The position numbers and the translations under genes are program-made. Shown here piece by piece: positions 1 through 11,600 of a stretch of 64,000 bases of DNA; positions within the stretch are counted from its first letter, which is position 1; the number at the start of each line of letters is the position of its first letter. Below the pieces are notes generated by a model. The model saw only the letters and a list, made by a program, of their open reading frames with translations, did no database searches and was not told where the DNA came from. The stretch is from Penelope pileata (lineage: Eukaryota; Chordata; Aves; Galliformes; Cracidae): assembly GCA_013396635.1 (NCBI GenBank), contig WBMW01005646.1, positions 124,001 to 188,000 of the forward strand. The letters are read 5' to 3'.

Positions 1-1301
1 TGACTGTGCACCCTGTGTGCCGGGGGGTGAATGTTGCTGCAGGCATCAGCTTCTGTCCGTGCTGCTGTGTGGGCTCAGTTTTGGAAGGTGCACACTTAAA
101 TGGTGGAGATCTGGACAGGAAGCATTAAGTGTTTGTGTCCTGGATCCTGACTTTGGTGGCTTAATTTCCAATATGTTTTCCCAGGGCAGGCCTGAGGTAC
201 TTAATCAGAGGCACCCGTGGGGACAGGGAGGAGGAGGCACTGCTGTGCAGTACTGCTGCATTTGCTTTTTGAATAGGCTCAAGTCATTAGTGCTGTCACA
301 TCCCTGGAAATTCACTTAAAGAAGACATTTGAAGGAGAACCTCTTTCTTCCTGAGTGCACAAACATACACAAGCAAAGTTTTCTTTTTGATGCTTTCAGA
401 TAAACAGCCACAGTAAAACCTCAGCTTCATTTTATTTCCCAGATTGCTCCAAGAAAAAAAAAAATCACTGTTCCAGCCTGCAGCCTGAACAACTCACTCT
501 GCTGCCAAGTGCCATCTCAAAAAGAGGAACAATATAAACTAATTTTGTACCTATTCAGTTCAATAATAGGTATTGTTCTAACTATACCTCTAGTGATAAG
601 AGACAGAACAGCCTATTTTCCATTGCTAAGCAACTGTTAAAACAGTGTGCAGAATTCAGCCAGCTCTAATGGGCTGATAGGAATCGGTGCCTGAAGTTCT
701 TGTTTGCATTCTGAACTCAACAATAATTGTAGTTCTCTATTAACATTCATTTAAGATAGTTTATGGCTGCACCAGTTTCAGTCAGGATTCTGTCCTAATG
801 GTGTTCTGAATGGCCTGCTCCCCCTTAGAAATATTTAATCATAATGCATTACACTGCTTTAATCCACTTGTTTTCTTTTGATATAATGATGAAGAGGCAT
901 TGAAGGTAACAGGAAAAAGATAATAGGAAACACTGCAGAAACAAATGGTGATAGTATGAAAGGTACCAGTTTGCAGGCCAAGAAGTATTTAGGCAGGGAT
1001 CCATAAATCAGAAGTGGGCATTCGTCTGAGATGCAAAGACATCTGTAAAACCCTTACGCTTCTGGAAAACCAGCATCTAGGCAGGACAGACATAAAAGCA
1101 GTCCATAAGTGCATTAAACCATGGGAGTTTTTCCAATCCTGATTTATTTTCAGATTTTAGCCATTTGAGTACACGATTTAGGAGAAGGGACTTTCTGGCC
1201 TGTCTCATGACTTGCAGAAATATGGAATGGGAAAATGCTTAAACACTAAAGAAGGAATGTTGCACAACAGGGTCCTGCATTCATAAAGTCTTTCTTTGCA
1301 G
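1..1301. other. Unique non-coding DNA
   Basis: No recognisable gene or element. The frame at 17-319 (100 codons, GTG start) has no known motif. The remainder is AT-rich with a short A run near 457-467. Confidence 0.6.
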
Positions 1302-1381
1302 ATGTGGAATGACTTCAGTGACCTAAGAGCGCTATCATAACAGAGTGTCTGAAGAGATACCATCCTGTCCCTTATCTGTGG
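1302..1381 (+). other. Candidate non-coding exon 1 of a spliced transcript
   Basis: The interval is bounded by a strong acceptor motif (TCTTTCTTTGCAG, AG at 1300-1301) and a near-consensus donor (TGG|GTAAGTAAG, GT at 1382-1383). All three frames contain stops, so if real it is untranslated or part of a long non-coding RNA. It lies 77 bp upstream of a second interval with equally good splice motifs. That is close to the minimum usual vertebrate intron size. Confidence 0.2.
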
Positions 1382-1458
1382 GTAAGTAAGGACACAGGAG
1401 GCACAGTGCTTCAGCTAGAATTCTGTGCTTGCACCCAGTGTTTCTCCATCGCTTTCAG

Positions 1459-1605
1459 GGGCATGTAAACATGATTAATGCTTATGCATGTGAGCAGCCC
1501 TATCACATTCAGCAGAACAACTACAGTTCCCTGTCAAGTAAACACTTAAATGTTCTTTGGCACGAACTGAGAAAATCAACACTTTGTCAGATGGAGCCCA
1601 TGCAG
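1459..1605 (+). other. Candidate exon 2, 147 nt, one open frame
   Basis: A canonical acceptor (TTTCTCCATCGCTTTCAG, AG at 1457-1458) and a perfect donor (CAG|GTGAGT, GT at 1606-1607) enclose exactly 49 codons with only one frame open. That frame begins and ends on codon boundaries. Third-position GC is about half, which gives no coding support, and the peptide is not recognisable. It could be a coding exon, a long non-coding RNA exon, or a chance pair of splice motifs. No polyadenylation signal or further exon could be tied to it. Confidence 0.25.
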
Positions 1606-2453
1606 GTGAGTCAATGCTGCCTTACTTAGCTTGGTGTGCCTCACACCATGACTTACAAGAGAAGTCTTTGGAAGCACGGCCTTCAGCCAGCTGCCTGACT
1701 CAGAGGATATTGTCACAACATGATATGAAAAAATGTGGGGGTGAAAAGTTGAGACTGTCTGTCCGTGGAGCTTACAGCAGCGTCTGAGTCACCACAGGAC
1801 ATGAGAGAGCTGCAGGCAATGGCATGCAAAGTGGGCTCGGTCTGACTTGTCCTCTTATGTAACTCCTACGTTATCATCTTCCCTGCTCCATATATAAACA
1901 CAGGGAAAAAATCAAAAAGCCGTTACTGAAAGCAGTACTCCTATTTACTCATTTATATGAGCCAAACATGACAAAATTTATATAGCTTCCACACAAGCTT
2001 TAGTACAGAACCAGCCACTTCCCTTGCTGGTACTGGTAAGACAATTTATTTCTGCAGTCATTAAAAGGATGTTTGCACCCCCTAGTGTATAAGAATTTGA
2101 AAGAAATCAGGCTCTTATAACAGCCTGAGCTGAATGAGGATGTTTAATATTAAATCATAATAAAGCTTCCTTGTTACATTCTTAGCATCTTCAAGGGAAA
2201 GGATCGTCCTGGGTGTAATCCCTCGTGTCCCTGTATTCAACAATATTAAGGCCTGAAACTGTTCCTGCTGACTTGGATGTTTACTGCACTGGAAGACAGC
2301 AGGGATTTATAGTAAAAAATGATATGGTACTGAAAACAGACAGTTCAAATCCAGACCTCTCTAACTCAGGGATGTTGGAACTAGATTCAGCCTATTAGCG
2401 AGCTAAACTTTTGTAATGGTGTATCACTGGAGGTTAGGGGCTTGGGGACGTCA

Positions 2454-2473
2454 GACTTTACTCCAGTTAACAG
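2454..2473 (+). repeat. 20-bp exact repeat, copy 1 (pairs with 7206-7225)
   Basis: The 20 bases beginning GACTTTACTCC and ending TTAACAG occur identically at 7206-7225 in the same orientation. The flanks show no further clear similarity. A 20-mer match inside 64 kb is unlikely by chance, so this may be the core of an old dispersed element. The family is not recognised. Confidence 0.8.
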
Positions 2474-3094
2474 ATGCTGCAAAAACATGGCGCACACTTA
2501 GCTGTCCTCCAGAACTGCAGCCCAGGCTGTCAGAGGCTGCCAGGCCTCTAACTTTGGACAGTGGCCTACATCCAGTTGCTTGGAGTTAGGTCTTGAAATA
2601 CATTTGAAAAACCCCTCCTAACAGCCATTGACTGCTTTCTCACTCTTCAGGTGTGACTTTGCTTATGCCAAGTTCTGCCTGTTGTGAAACAAGGCAGAAC
2701 TATTTGTTGTGATGGACCAGCTGAGCTAGCTTACTGGGACCCAAACTGCAGCTCAGCTCCTGGCATTCTGCCCCAGTCTCCAAATTCTGAACAAAACCCA
2801 GGTGCTGCCTCCTGACTGTGAGTGGGGGATGTGGGCACTGTTTCAGGGGGGCATTCCCCTGGTGTTTGAGAGTTGGAAGGTGTGACCCAAACCTTCACGG
2901 CATGGCCTGGTATATGCTGCTTTGCTGATGGTCATGGGCAGACTCTGACCAAATAGCGTGTTTGTTTTCCAAAATTCCCTTGCTCATGCCTCTGCTGAAA
3001 GCAGGATTTAACCATTTCCTCTGAGGTGCCTGCAACCCCATTGCTGCAGCCTTGGCAAGTGCCTGACATCTAGAAAAATGATACTGCCAAGGGT

Positions 3095-3115
3095 AAAAAA
3101 AAAAAAAAAAAAAAA
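3095..3115 (+). repeat. A21 homopolymer
   Basis: A run of 21 A bases with no recognisable retrotransposed body upstream. The minus-strand frame across it (2895-3167) encodes a phenylalanine run and is an artefact. Confidence 0.95.
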
Positions 3116-4210
3116 GGTCCGTTTTCATTATCCAAGCAAAATTAAATGGGGGGAAAAAAAGCAGCAAACTGCATAAATGATGAAAATTAGATTTTCTTTA
3201 CTTTCATTATCTAAGTACTTTCTTATAACAAATGCATTCTAAGATACAGCAAATATCATTGGCTGAAAGTCGTATTAAAAACAGACTGATTTTATTTACT
3301 GCATAATTCTTAATAGGTTTTCCAAATCACTTTATGCTGTAATTTTAAATTGATTTTTCGAACTTTTTTTTTTCAAAACAAGAACCATGATTTTGAGAGA
3401 ACAACCCCTGGTATGTCAGGCTGGGGGCACTGCCGGGAGCCGTGATGGGTTGTGCCAGCTTCTTCCAGAAGAATGGAGTCATTGTGACATTAATGCAGGG
3501 TTCCTTTTGTCACTCAGGTAAATGATGAATAGGTAACATATGAAAAGCAGCAGCATATTGCTGGTGAGTGCCCCCAAAATCTGCATTTCAGGTCTCAATA
3601 GTACTACTATGTTATAAACTATGTGAACCACTGAGAATGGTATAATGAGAACATGTTAAAAAAAAAAAATACTTTAACAAGAAAATTTTACTTGGATGTA
3701 CTGGTATCCATATTTGGAGAACTTAATCTATCTACTTTAGAAGGTGGACTCTAATTATTTGCAAGTTCCTCTTATTAATTAAAAAGCCAGATCTTTCCAT
3801 ACCAATTAATTTCTGGTTTAGAACTTTTTTTCCACTTCCATAACTAGATACCCAAGACTGCGATTTCTGTTAGACAAAATTCCCGCTAGAAAACTACTGA
3901 AGTTCATAAACTCTTCCCTGTCGTTAGGGATGTGCTGGAGCCCTTTATCTCATTTCCAGGAACAGTCAGAATGCTGCCTGCTGCCTTCTGCAGGTTTTAC
4001 ACTGGCAGCAGCATGCAGTGCTGTGACAGCACTGCCTTGTGCTGTCCTCTAAATCCTTTGTGAGCATGGGACTGTGTGGTTCCTGGTCACAGGGTGCAGA
4101 AATACTGACTGGGTTGTGATTCAGGTGCAGCTCAGTTTGGTGCTGATGAAGTCATTGCTCTCAGACTGTTTGACATGAATTGGTGGAGCTTTTGTTTACA
4201 GCAGATGTTG

Positions 4211-4777
4211 CTACTGGTAGTAAGCAAGCAGCTGACTGCTTGAAGCGTCAGCCAACGGCTGAACACTTCGATTCTTTTCCCCACAAACCTGAGATGTTTT
4301 AACAGGAGAAGATGGTGCTACTGGTACACAACTGTTAGTGCAACACGGGGCTTCAGATTCCACTGCTCCTAAACCAGAGCAGCCCTTCTGCTGCAGACAG
4401 TGGTTCCTCTTAAATGTCTTCCCAGATGTTGAAGGCCATTTGATACGGATTTCAATGAACACTGGGTACACTGAAGCTCCATGGAAACTGAAATGGGACT
4501 TTGCTCTCAGGGCTCTCAAAAGAGACTGTCGTACTTTCCTTGTTTTCCAATAATGTCCAGTGATATTTCCACAGGAACGGCAGAGTGAGTGGCTTCTACT
4601 CCTTAAAATATTATGCTGAGCAAAATTAAAATTATAGATGAGACAGGTCCTTGCATTTATTTTACAGCCATGATTGTTTGAAGTCATATTCAAGGGTGAG
4701 GATTTTTCCATTTTTTCTTTTTTTTTTTTTTTAAGGAAAACTTGTTCTGTTGTAATAAATGGATTAACAAGGTGCAT
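4211..4777 (-). other. Unrecognised 188-codon minus-strand frame over a poly(T) tract
   Basis: The frame is open for 188 codons. Its upstream part reads through the T run at 4718-4732, giving a lysine run. After that the sequence is basic and cysteine-containing (for example RSCGNITGHYWKTRKVRQSL), with no domain I know. There is no clear splice or promoter motif at either end. Chance is the simplest explanation, though the length is above most background frames. Confidence 0.1.
4718..4732 (+). repeat. T15 homopolymer
   Basis: A run of 15 T bases preceded by TTTTTTC, making a 22-bp T-rich tract. It lies within the minus-strand frame 4211-4777, where it encodes lysines. Confidence 0.93.
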
Positions 4778-5224
4778 TTAATAACTAACTCTTATCCTTT
4801 TTGAATGTCTAATACAGTATTTTATATGAATATGATGGTGCTTGCTCACTGGGATATTTTTTTCTGCTTCAAGAAAGCCGGAAGATTCCAGCCTTTGCAG
4901 AGACGTCAATACCCTTTCAGATTTCCCAGCAGCCTCATGTGGCTCTTATTCCAAGAGGCATCACCTTAAAGTCTTGGAGAGAAAGCATTGTGGTTAATGC
5001 AGCTTGGCACGTCAGTGTAATACTCACTGCGTTACCTTGACAAGGCTTCATGGTATGAGCAGCAGGCTCTCAGTGTCAGGGAAAATTACCTGTTGACCCT
5101 TGCTGTAGCTTGTTGCCTGCTCCTAACTGGATAGCTATGAAATGGTGTGCGGAAAATCTTACACAAAGTCCACTCCCCTGGCTCTGTCCCAGAGGGAACT
5201 AGTTTTCTATCAGCTTGCCTATTT

Positions 5225-5249
5225 AAAAAAAAAAAAAAAAAAAAAAAAA
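5225..5249 (+). repeat. A25 homopolymer
   Basis: This is the longest homopolymer in the window. No retropseudogene or SINE body could be identified upstream, and no flanking target duplication is obvious. It is treated as a simple repeat. Confidence 0.95.
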
Positions 5250-7205
5250 GCTGGCTTTGGCATTTTCACATACGCACCATAGCTGCCCAGTGAGCCTTCC
5301 TCCTGGCCTACCCTCCTAGTGAAAAGATAAAGCAAAACAGAAACAAATGTAGAAAGAAATATAAATGCAAAAGGACTTTTTTTATTCTGATGGGAAACAA
5401 AGAGACTGCGGCACTCCCTTTGCAAGCAGCAACCTTGTTCTGCTGGGGGGAAATTCCTACCTCCAGAAACAGGCTGGCACAACAAGCACACAGGTGGTCT
5501 TTACAGCTGTGTAATGTGGGATAACTGATTTTTACCCCTTTGGATGATTAAACAGATTAATTGTGAATGACAGCTGGAAAATGAATTTCATGTTCTTGAG
5601 AGACCCTGGGTGATGCCAAAATCCTCGGCTGATTCACAGAAGAGGTGTGTCATCTGTTAAGGGCCTCACCCCCGGCCAGGGGGCCACATCTGTAAGTGAT
5701 GCTGTAAATGTGCAGGCCAAATCCATTTGTTCCCTGCCTTGTCTGCTCAGACTGCCAGGAAAACTCCCAGCCTTCCAGCCCCACTGCTGGTCCCCAAAGA
5801 GCACACAGCTTGTGACTCACTGTACTAAGAGCTGGTTCTTCCCTTGGGTGAGGACTCAAGCTGGGGCAGACCTTTGGAGCCTCTGTGTGCTGACCCTGCA
5901 AACTCACCCCTCGGGACTTTGACTTGTTTCCAGGGGCTTCACTGCTCAGACACAAGCACCACCTGTGGCTTCAGCAGCAGCCTTCTGCTTTGGCACTTCA
6001 GTTGCCAAGTGCAAGAGGTTTTGCTGAGGGGCAGAGGCAGCTGAGGTGCAACATCATGGAGGAATACGCTGTCAGGCACTGCTCCCCACTCCATGTGTTC
6101 TGAGTCCTTCCCGTGCCACGACCGCTGAGGATCATCCCCTTGTCTGAGGCAAGGGCACCTCCACCGTTTGGCTGGGTGTGACCAGACTTGGGCTCAGAGC
6201 TTCAAAGAGCTCAAAAGCTGTAAGCTAAGCCTCAGACACAAGAAGGGCTAGCATGCAACTCGTACACGGACGCTGTGCTTGCAGTATGGTGCGCTCATTA
6301 GGGGTGAGTGTCAGCGCATGAAATGGGTGGAAAACAGTGAATAGTCAGAGCCTCAGCATCTCCTTTTGATGTCTCAGGTAACGTGAAAGGCAGCCTATGC
6401 CACCGCTCTGTTATAGTGACACTAAAAAAATCGAGAGAGAGATAAATCAACTGTCAAGGAGATCTCTGCAATTTGGCAGTGCTCCTGATCCACAGAGCTA
6501 CTTTTCTGGTTTGTGCCATTAGCCCTGCTGCGATATGCACAGGACCAGGTTTCCTGTCATGCCACAATATCAATATTTGTGGCAAATAACATTTTGGGGC
6601 CCTTAAAATGAAGAGCGCTCATAGAAAAGTATCTCCAGTCCTTTTGTATGAAATCCCACCATTCTGAACTGACAAAAATAAACGCAGTGAACTTTCAGTG
6701 ATATTGCACTGTATAAAAAGATCATAAAAACGTCTTTGAAGGACCAGCATTGTCAATACTAATGCACTGAAGACGCTGAGGGCTCCCCAGCTCAAGCCCT
6801 GATGTACGGATGTAGCGAGGGAGTGACTGCTGCAGTGAAGGACTTTGGTAGCTTACTTAGACAAGCATTTTCAGATGCCATATGCAAAGAATTGTTCTCT
6901 GTTTTACAAAGATGAGATGCTCTGTAATATTGTGGTGAAATAAGAAAAATGTATTTTAAAAGCAGTATTGACAAGAAGCTATTGGCTCCGCTCTGAAAAT
7001 GTGTTTGAAGGTGGTGGTGGGGGTGAAACAGAAGAGCATGGAGAAAAAAGCGATTACTGGTAGGGATGTAAATGATTTATTGGTTTATTTGTTGATTTTT
7101 ATTTCTGTACTAACCTCAGGGTTTTCAGAGATGATCTGTACATTCCCTAAGGTGATGTGAACATACCAGCTAAGTGCAAGCACACAGACGCTTTGAAGCA
7201 CCGTG

Positions 7206-7225
7206 GACTTTACTCCAGTTAACAG
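7206..7225 (+). repeat. 20-bp exact repeat, copy 2 (pairs with 2454-2473)
   Basis: This is the partner of 2454-2473, 4752 bp away and in the same orientation. The preceding base is G in one copy and A in the other beyond the matched core, and the following bases diverge at once. Confidence 0.8.
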
Positions 7226-8391
7226 GTCCGTTCTCTTATTTTCTATTCAGACATCTCCGACCTGGCTGCTCATTTCTGGACCAAGTCACTGCTAGATAAG
7301 GTTCCTCCTATGAGGTTTCTGTGCACACCTTCCAGGACCAGATGACTGAATGTCATTTGTTTTATTGCTGTAAATGGCCCAAGCATAAAGAGACAGCAAG
7401 GAGGGGACAAGCCAGTCTTTTAGATCCCAACTTTCAGTTATGGAAGATGACAATAAGAGAGGTAAGCACGTGTTTTTTAATTACCACTGTGTTTTTTCTT
7501 GACAATGCTCCCTTAGAGGAATGCTCTCACTGACACGTGCTGCACAGTGCTTTTCTCCTGGCGCACCGCGGCGGTGTTCACGTTGGTGCCCATGGGAAGG
7601 GGAACACCGTTCGCCCCAGCAGCGTGAGGCCGGGTGCCAGCCCAGTGCCGTTGCACGCACCTGGTGCAAGCTTGGCTTTGTGAGCTCCAAACAGCACCGG
7701 CTGCGCCCTGCGCTGCTTCTTCAGCACACAGTTGTCTGCTTAGCCCAGGCTCATGTAGTGGGCAAGAGGGCCCATTGGTTCCTGAGGACTTTTGGGTATG
7801 GGTTCTAAATACTGAAGGCAGTACAATTACTCTGTTTTCAAAGCTCTCGCCCTCAGGATGGTGGGCACATCCCCACTGGGACTTTAATGCCTTACCGGGA
7901 GCATTTTTCTCAGCCTGCCTTCGCCGCGACATGGTAGCACAAAGCACAGCAGAGGCTTAGGAGAACAGCGTGATAGCACACAACAACTTTCCATATAGCT
8001 TTCTGTTGTTGTGCTTTTCATATGTGGCTTTTTGTTGTTATTGTTGATATTGTTTGGTTTTTGTTTGATGTGGTCAATGCTTAAATATGTTATGGATGCC
8101 TTGTGTGGCGATGCACAAGCAGACAACCTGAGTTAAGAGGAAGGTGCTGCTGGATCTGACTGCTTTCTTCACAGCAAGGTGAACCCATCACCCAGCAGGT
8201 GCTCTGGCCCCTGTTGCTCTGCTGACCCTATTTGCTATCTGGCTGCCCATGGAGCTCTGCATCCAGAGGTCAGCAATAACCGTTCAGAGTTCAATTTCAG
8301 ATTTCCCTGCCACCGTTCATCGCAAAACGTCAGGGGCTTTAATGCGAGGAAACCCGCCGGGCAAGGGGCGGCGCTGCGGGCCCGTTCCGGG

Positions 8392-8411
8392 NNNNNNNNN
8401 NNNNNNNNNNN
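8392..8411. other. Assembly gap (20 N)
   Basis: Twenty undetermined bases lie 25 bp upstream of the tRNA inside the most GC-rich stretch of the window. The number of N may be only a placeholder, so the true missing length is unknown. GC-rich sequence is a common cause of avian assembly gaps. Frames read through it are meaningless. Confidence 0.99.
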
Positions 8412-8436
8412 GGAGTGGGGAGGGTTTCTGAGCGGC

Positions 8437-8509
8437 GGCTCCATAGCTCAGTGGTTAGAGCACTGGTCTTGTAAACCAGGGGTCGCGAGTTCGATCCTCG
8501 CTGGGGCCT
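8437..8509 (+). tRNA. tRNA-Thr (anticodon UGU)
   Basis: This is a complete nuclear tRNA gene that delivers threonine to ACA codons (and by wobble ACG) on cytosolic ribosomes. The cloverleaf can be read directly. The acceptor stem is GGCTCCA paired with TGGGGCC (one G-U pair), followed by a T discriminator base at 8509. The D stem GCTC/GAGC, anticodon stem CTGGT/ACCAG and T stem GCGAG/CTCGC are all perfect. The anticodon loop is CTTGTAA, with TGT at 8470-8472. The internal promoter is intact: an A box around TAGCTCAGTGG and a B box GTTCGATCC. No intron is present and no CCA is encoded, as expected in a eukaryote. From memory the body closely matches the vertebrate tRNA-Thr-UGU family. It is a lone gene: I see no other tRNA in the window. 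It lies just downstream of an assembly gap in CpG-rich DNA. ORFs across it are chance readings. Confidence 0.98.
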
Positions 8510-8516
8510 TCTCGCC

Positions 8517-8521
8517 TTTTT
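8517..8521 (+). terminator. Pol III terminator of tRNA-Thr
   Basis: A run of five T residues starts eight bases after the tRNA discriminator base. Runs of four or more T on the coding strand are the standard RNA polymerase III stop, so the primary transcript should carry a short 3' trailer. No other T run lies between the tRNA and this one. Confidence 0.9.
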
Positions 8522-8680
8522 AAATGCGACCCCACGTCCTTGAGCCCTCTGGCAGCGATACTCATTTTAGGGCGTTTTGTTACCGGTTGCGGACCGCGGC
8601 TGTGGGTTAGGTGGGTTTTGTTGAGAGAGAGAGAGCGCCCGGGAGGCAAGCGGTGCAGATAAAATCCGCGTGTGGAGGAG

Positions 8681-11600
8681 GACAGCAGTGGCTGTCCGTG
8701 CTGCTGTGCTGCCTGGTGCCAGGGAACAGGACAGCAAGGTGCTGTGGGAGGCAGCGCAGGGTGGGTGGTAAGGCGCTGGGACAGCTCACGGCACGATTTC
8801 CCTGATGGGAGCTGCGGCAAAATGCTGTTATGGGCTTTAAAAGGAGCAAAGTGCACGAGTGGAGAATAAACTGGGCAGGATTATCTGACTTCACAGCTCG
8901 TCGGGGAGCTGCTGGGTCCATGCTGTGCTGGAGGCTGGGCAGCGCAGGTGGAAGGATTCTTTGGCTTTTAGCTTACAGAAAGAGCTAGAACCCTCAGCAC
9001 AGACCCTCTCAAGCACCATGCTTCAAAAATGTGCTTTGTTTGTTCTTAGAAATGTAGTGACCAAGGCATTTAGTCTGTAGCATTCCAGACCCCACGGCAG
9101 TCACTACCACCATCAGGCAGGGACAGGAACACACACGGTTTGGCCAAGGAGAGGCCAGCACCCTCAGCGCACACCGCTGACGCGTGGCATCGCTGCTGAA
9201 CGTGGGCGAGCTGCAGGAGGCTGCAGCCTCCTGGCTGGTACGCAGCTGGGCACGAGGCCCCAGGAGCGCTCCCTGTGCTGTGTTTTGGGGCTGTTGGCCT
9301 CCCAGGGTCCTGGCAGCACGGTGGCAGAGGTGGGGACACAAGGCAGGAGCTGGGAGGGCCTGCTCTCAACAGGGCTGCAGTGTCTCTGTGGAGGAGGAGG
9401 AGCTGGGTTTTGCCTGGATCAGGAGAGCGTCACATCTGTGGGGTGACGCTTGTGCAGGTTGTCTTAAGAAATCACTCACATGCTTATAAGGAATCATCCA
9501 GAAGACGTCCGTGTATGCAATGGAACAGCCTCTGCGCTTGGGCCTGGCGTAGCATGGTGTGGTCAGTGTCAGAGCTGAGGTGATGGGGCGGTGACATGTT
9601 CACCATGAAAGGACAGGTCACGCGTGGTCAGTGGCTGATCTGTTCCACGGGTACAGCAAATTTAACAGCAATAGGGTTTATCTATTCCTGCTTGTTGTAG
9701 CTATAAATAAAAACTACCATGGAAGGCTTTTCTGAAACACTGACAGGTTGATGCGTGCGCCTTTATAGCAGTTGGAAAGCTGCATGAGTGGGAGCTAAGC
9801 CACCTAATGTCAGCATTTAAACTGTGCTTCCATTTTAGGAATCTACTAACCGAATCCTCCGAATTAACGGCACACCGTTATATAAGCAGAGGAGAGAGGC
9901 AGATGCTCTCGGAGGCCTCCAGAGGGAGAGCCTGCTCATCAAACCTGGGTCTCTGCGCTCACCCGGAGTGCTTCTGGACATAGGCAGGCATCCGCCATGG
10001 CCGGGAGCTGTCTAGGGGTCAGGTGCTTTGGGGACAGTGTCACAGAGCACCTGAAAGCTGGGTCTGGGGTGCGTGAGTGAGTTTTCTGCTGAAGTGAGCA
10101 CATTTTAATTTTTTCAGAGGCCTGTCTTTGTGTGATTAAACAAGGCCTATGTTAAGACAGCAGATTTTAAAAAATAGTCTTTTACAACCGTACTGCTTTT
10201 GTTCAGTATGTACTTAGCAGACAGTGACTTGTTATGGCTGGCCCCACAGAAACCCCCAGACAGCAGTGCCTGGGGCAGGGTCTCGGTAGGGCATCCTTGC
10301 CCTGGGTGAAGGTGGCTGTGGTGTGCCCAGGGCTGGGCACTGCTGCTCCGTGCCTGGCCCTGCCTGTTAGCACTGCATGCAGCAAGAGCAGTCAGTGGTG
10401 CTGCCGGGCTCCTTGCTCGCTCATACACATGAACAAGTGGAAAACAGGAGATGCAGCCAGGCCTCTCCATCCCCCCTGAGACACCTAAGTACCGTTCCCT
10501 GATCCCAGCCAAGGAGCGACCCAAAAAATTCCACCGTTCTTTACAAGTGATGTCTCCAGAGGTCTCCATTTCTTGCTGAAGCTGTTGTTACTGAAGGTGA
10601 GAAATGAGTCAAAGCTTTGCTCTGAAAAGCTGAAGTGACCTTCCCTAGGTGCAGAGATACAGCTGCTGGCAATGCCATTAGGAAATGCCTTCATGGTTTG
10701 TTTCTCTGAACTGTGGTGAGGGACCTGGCTGTACTAATTGTGCTTTCAATCTGGCTACTAGCAGAGCCCCTAGGAATTACCACTGTATCTGGAAAGACAG
10801 ATGTCTGCCATCACTGCAGGATAATCTGAGTTCGTCTTGGAGTTCTGTCTCCCTGTTTTGTTTTATTTTTTTCTTCTCAAGAAAGTAATGCCCAGTTGCT
10901 CAGTTCAGCAGCAGGAGGCCTTACACACGGAGAGGCTGTTTTCTTCATGAGAGCACAATTTTTCTTTCCAAAGATGTGGCAAAAATTGACATACCTAAGC
11001 CTAGTTTACTGCAGCATAATACCATTTTTGACACAGGGAATAGGGAATTTAAGCCAATGACTATAAAAACTGGTTTAGCCTTTGGAGGAAAAACTAAATA
11101 AACCCTTTCAAAATACCACAATTTAATATTGCAAGGTGTTGCCAAGGCCTCATAAATTTATTTAAAACAAACAAACAAACCCAAACAATCTCCTTCCCAC
11201 CAAACTCCCATTGGTTTAGTCAGAAAAGAGCTAACTTCTATTTCTGGTCTTGTTCCTAAATACTCAAAGCTTGATGACTTCGTGTTTGTGCCAGTGAGGT
11301 AAAGCCAGAAAGCAGAAGTCAAGACTTTTTTTCTTCACCTGATGTGAACGCAGCCATCACGAAAGCCTTCAATGAATACTAAAAATATTTACTTGTAATA
11401 ATCAAAGGTGTGAATAGTAACACCAAAAAGAAAAAATGTGTTTATCTGCTAGAGATCCTATTTTAGTCAGACATTGCCCTTTTAATTCTGTTCTTCTGGC
11501 TGCTAAAACAATACAGAATTCCTCGTGCATGACCAAGCTATCATGCACCTAGTCAGGCTCTTCCAGGATGTTTCACACCTTGATGCCTAACCACCTGTAC

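Larger units (their letters stand above)
1606..8319. other. Unique non-coding DNA with simple repeats
   Basis: Apart from the homopolymers, the 20-bp repeat copies and the 188-codon frame listed separately, I see no gene. From 5640 to 6250 and 7540 to 7780 the sequence becomes GC-richer, with several overlapping frames on both strands (longest 7513-7947 minus, 144 codons). These overlap one another, as expected for GC-rich non-coding DNA. A TTGTT-rich low-complexity patch lies at 8000-8075. Confidence 0.6.
8320..8680. promoter_or_regulatory. CpG-rich island around the tRNA gene
   Basis: This roughly 360-bp stretch holds about 30 CpG dinucleotides by hand count. CpG is rare in most of the rest of the window. 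The stretch includes GGGGCGGCG-type boxes before the gap, the tRNA itself, and continues to about 8680 with AGAGAGAGAG and CGCCCGGG motifs. It probably reflects open chromatin at an active Pol III gene. A hidden Pol II promoter near the gap cannot be excluded. Confidence 0.6.

Noticed and set aside
5225..5249. A25 tract as a possible processed-pseudogene tail
   Set aside because: No coding remnant could be recognised upstream and no target-site duplication flanks it.
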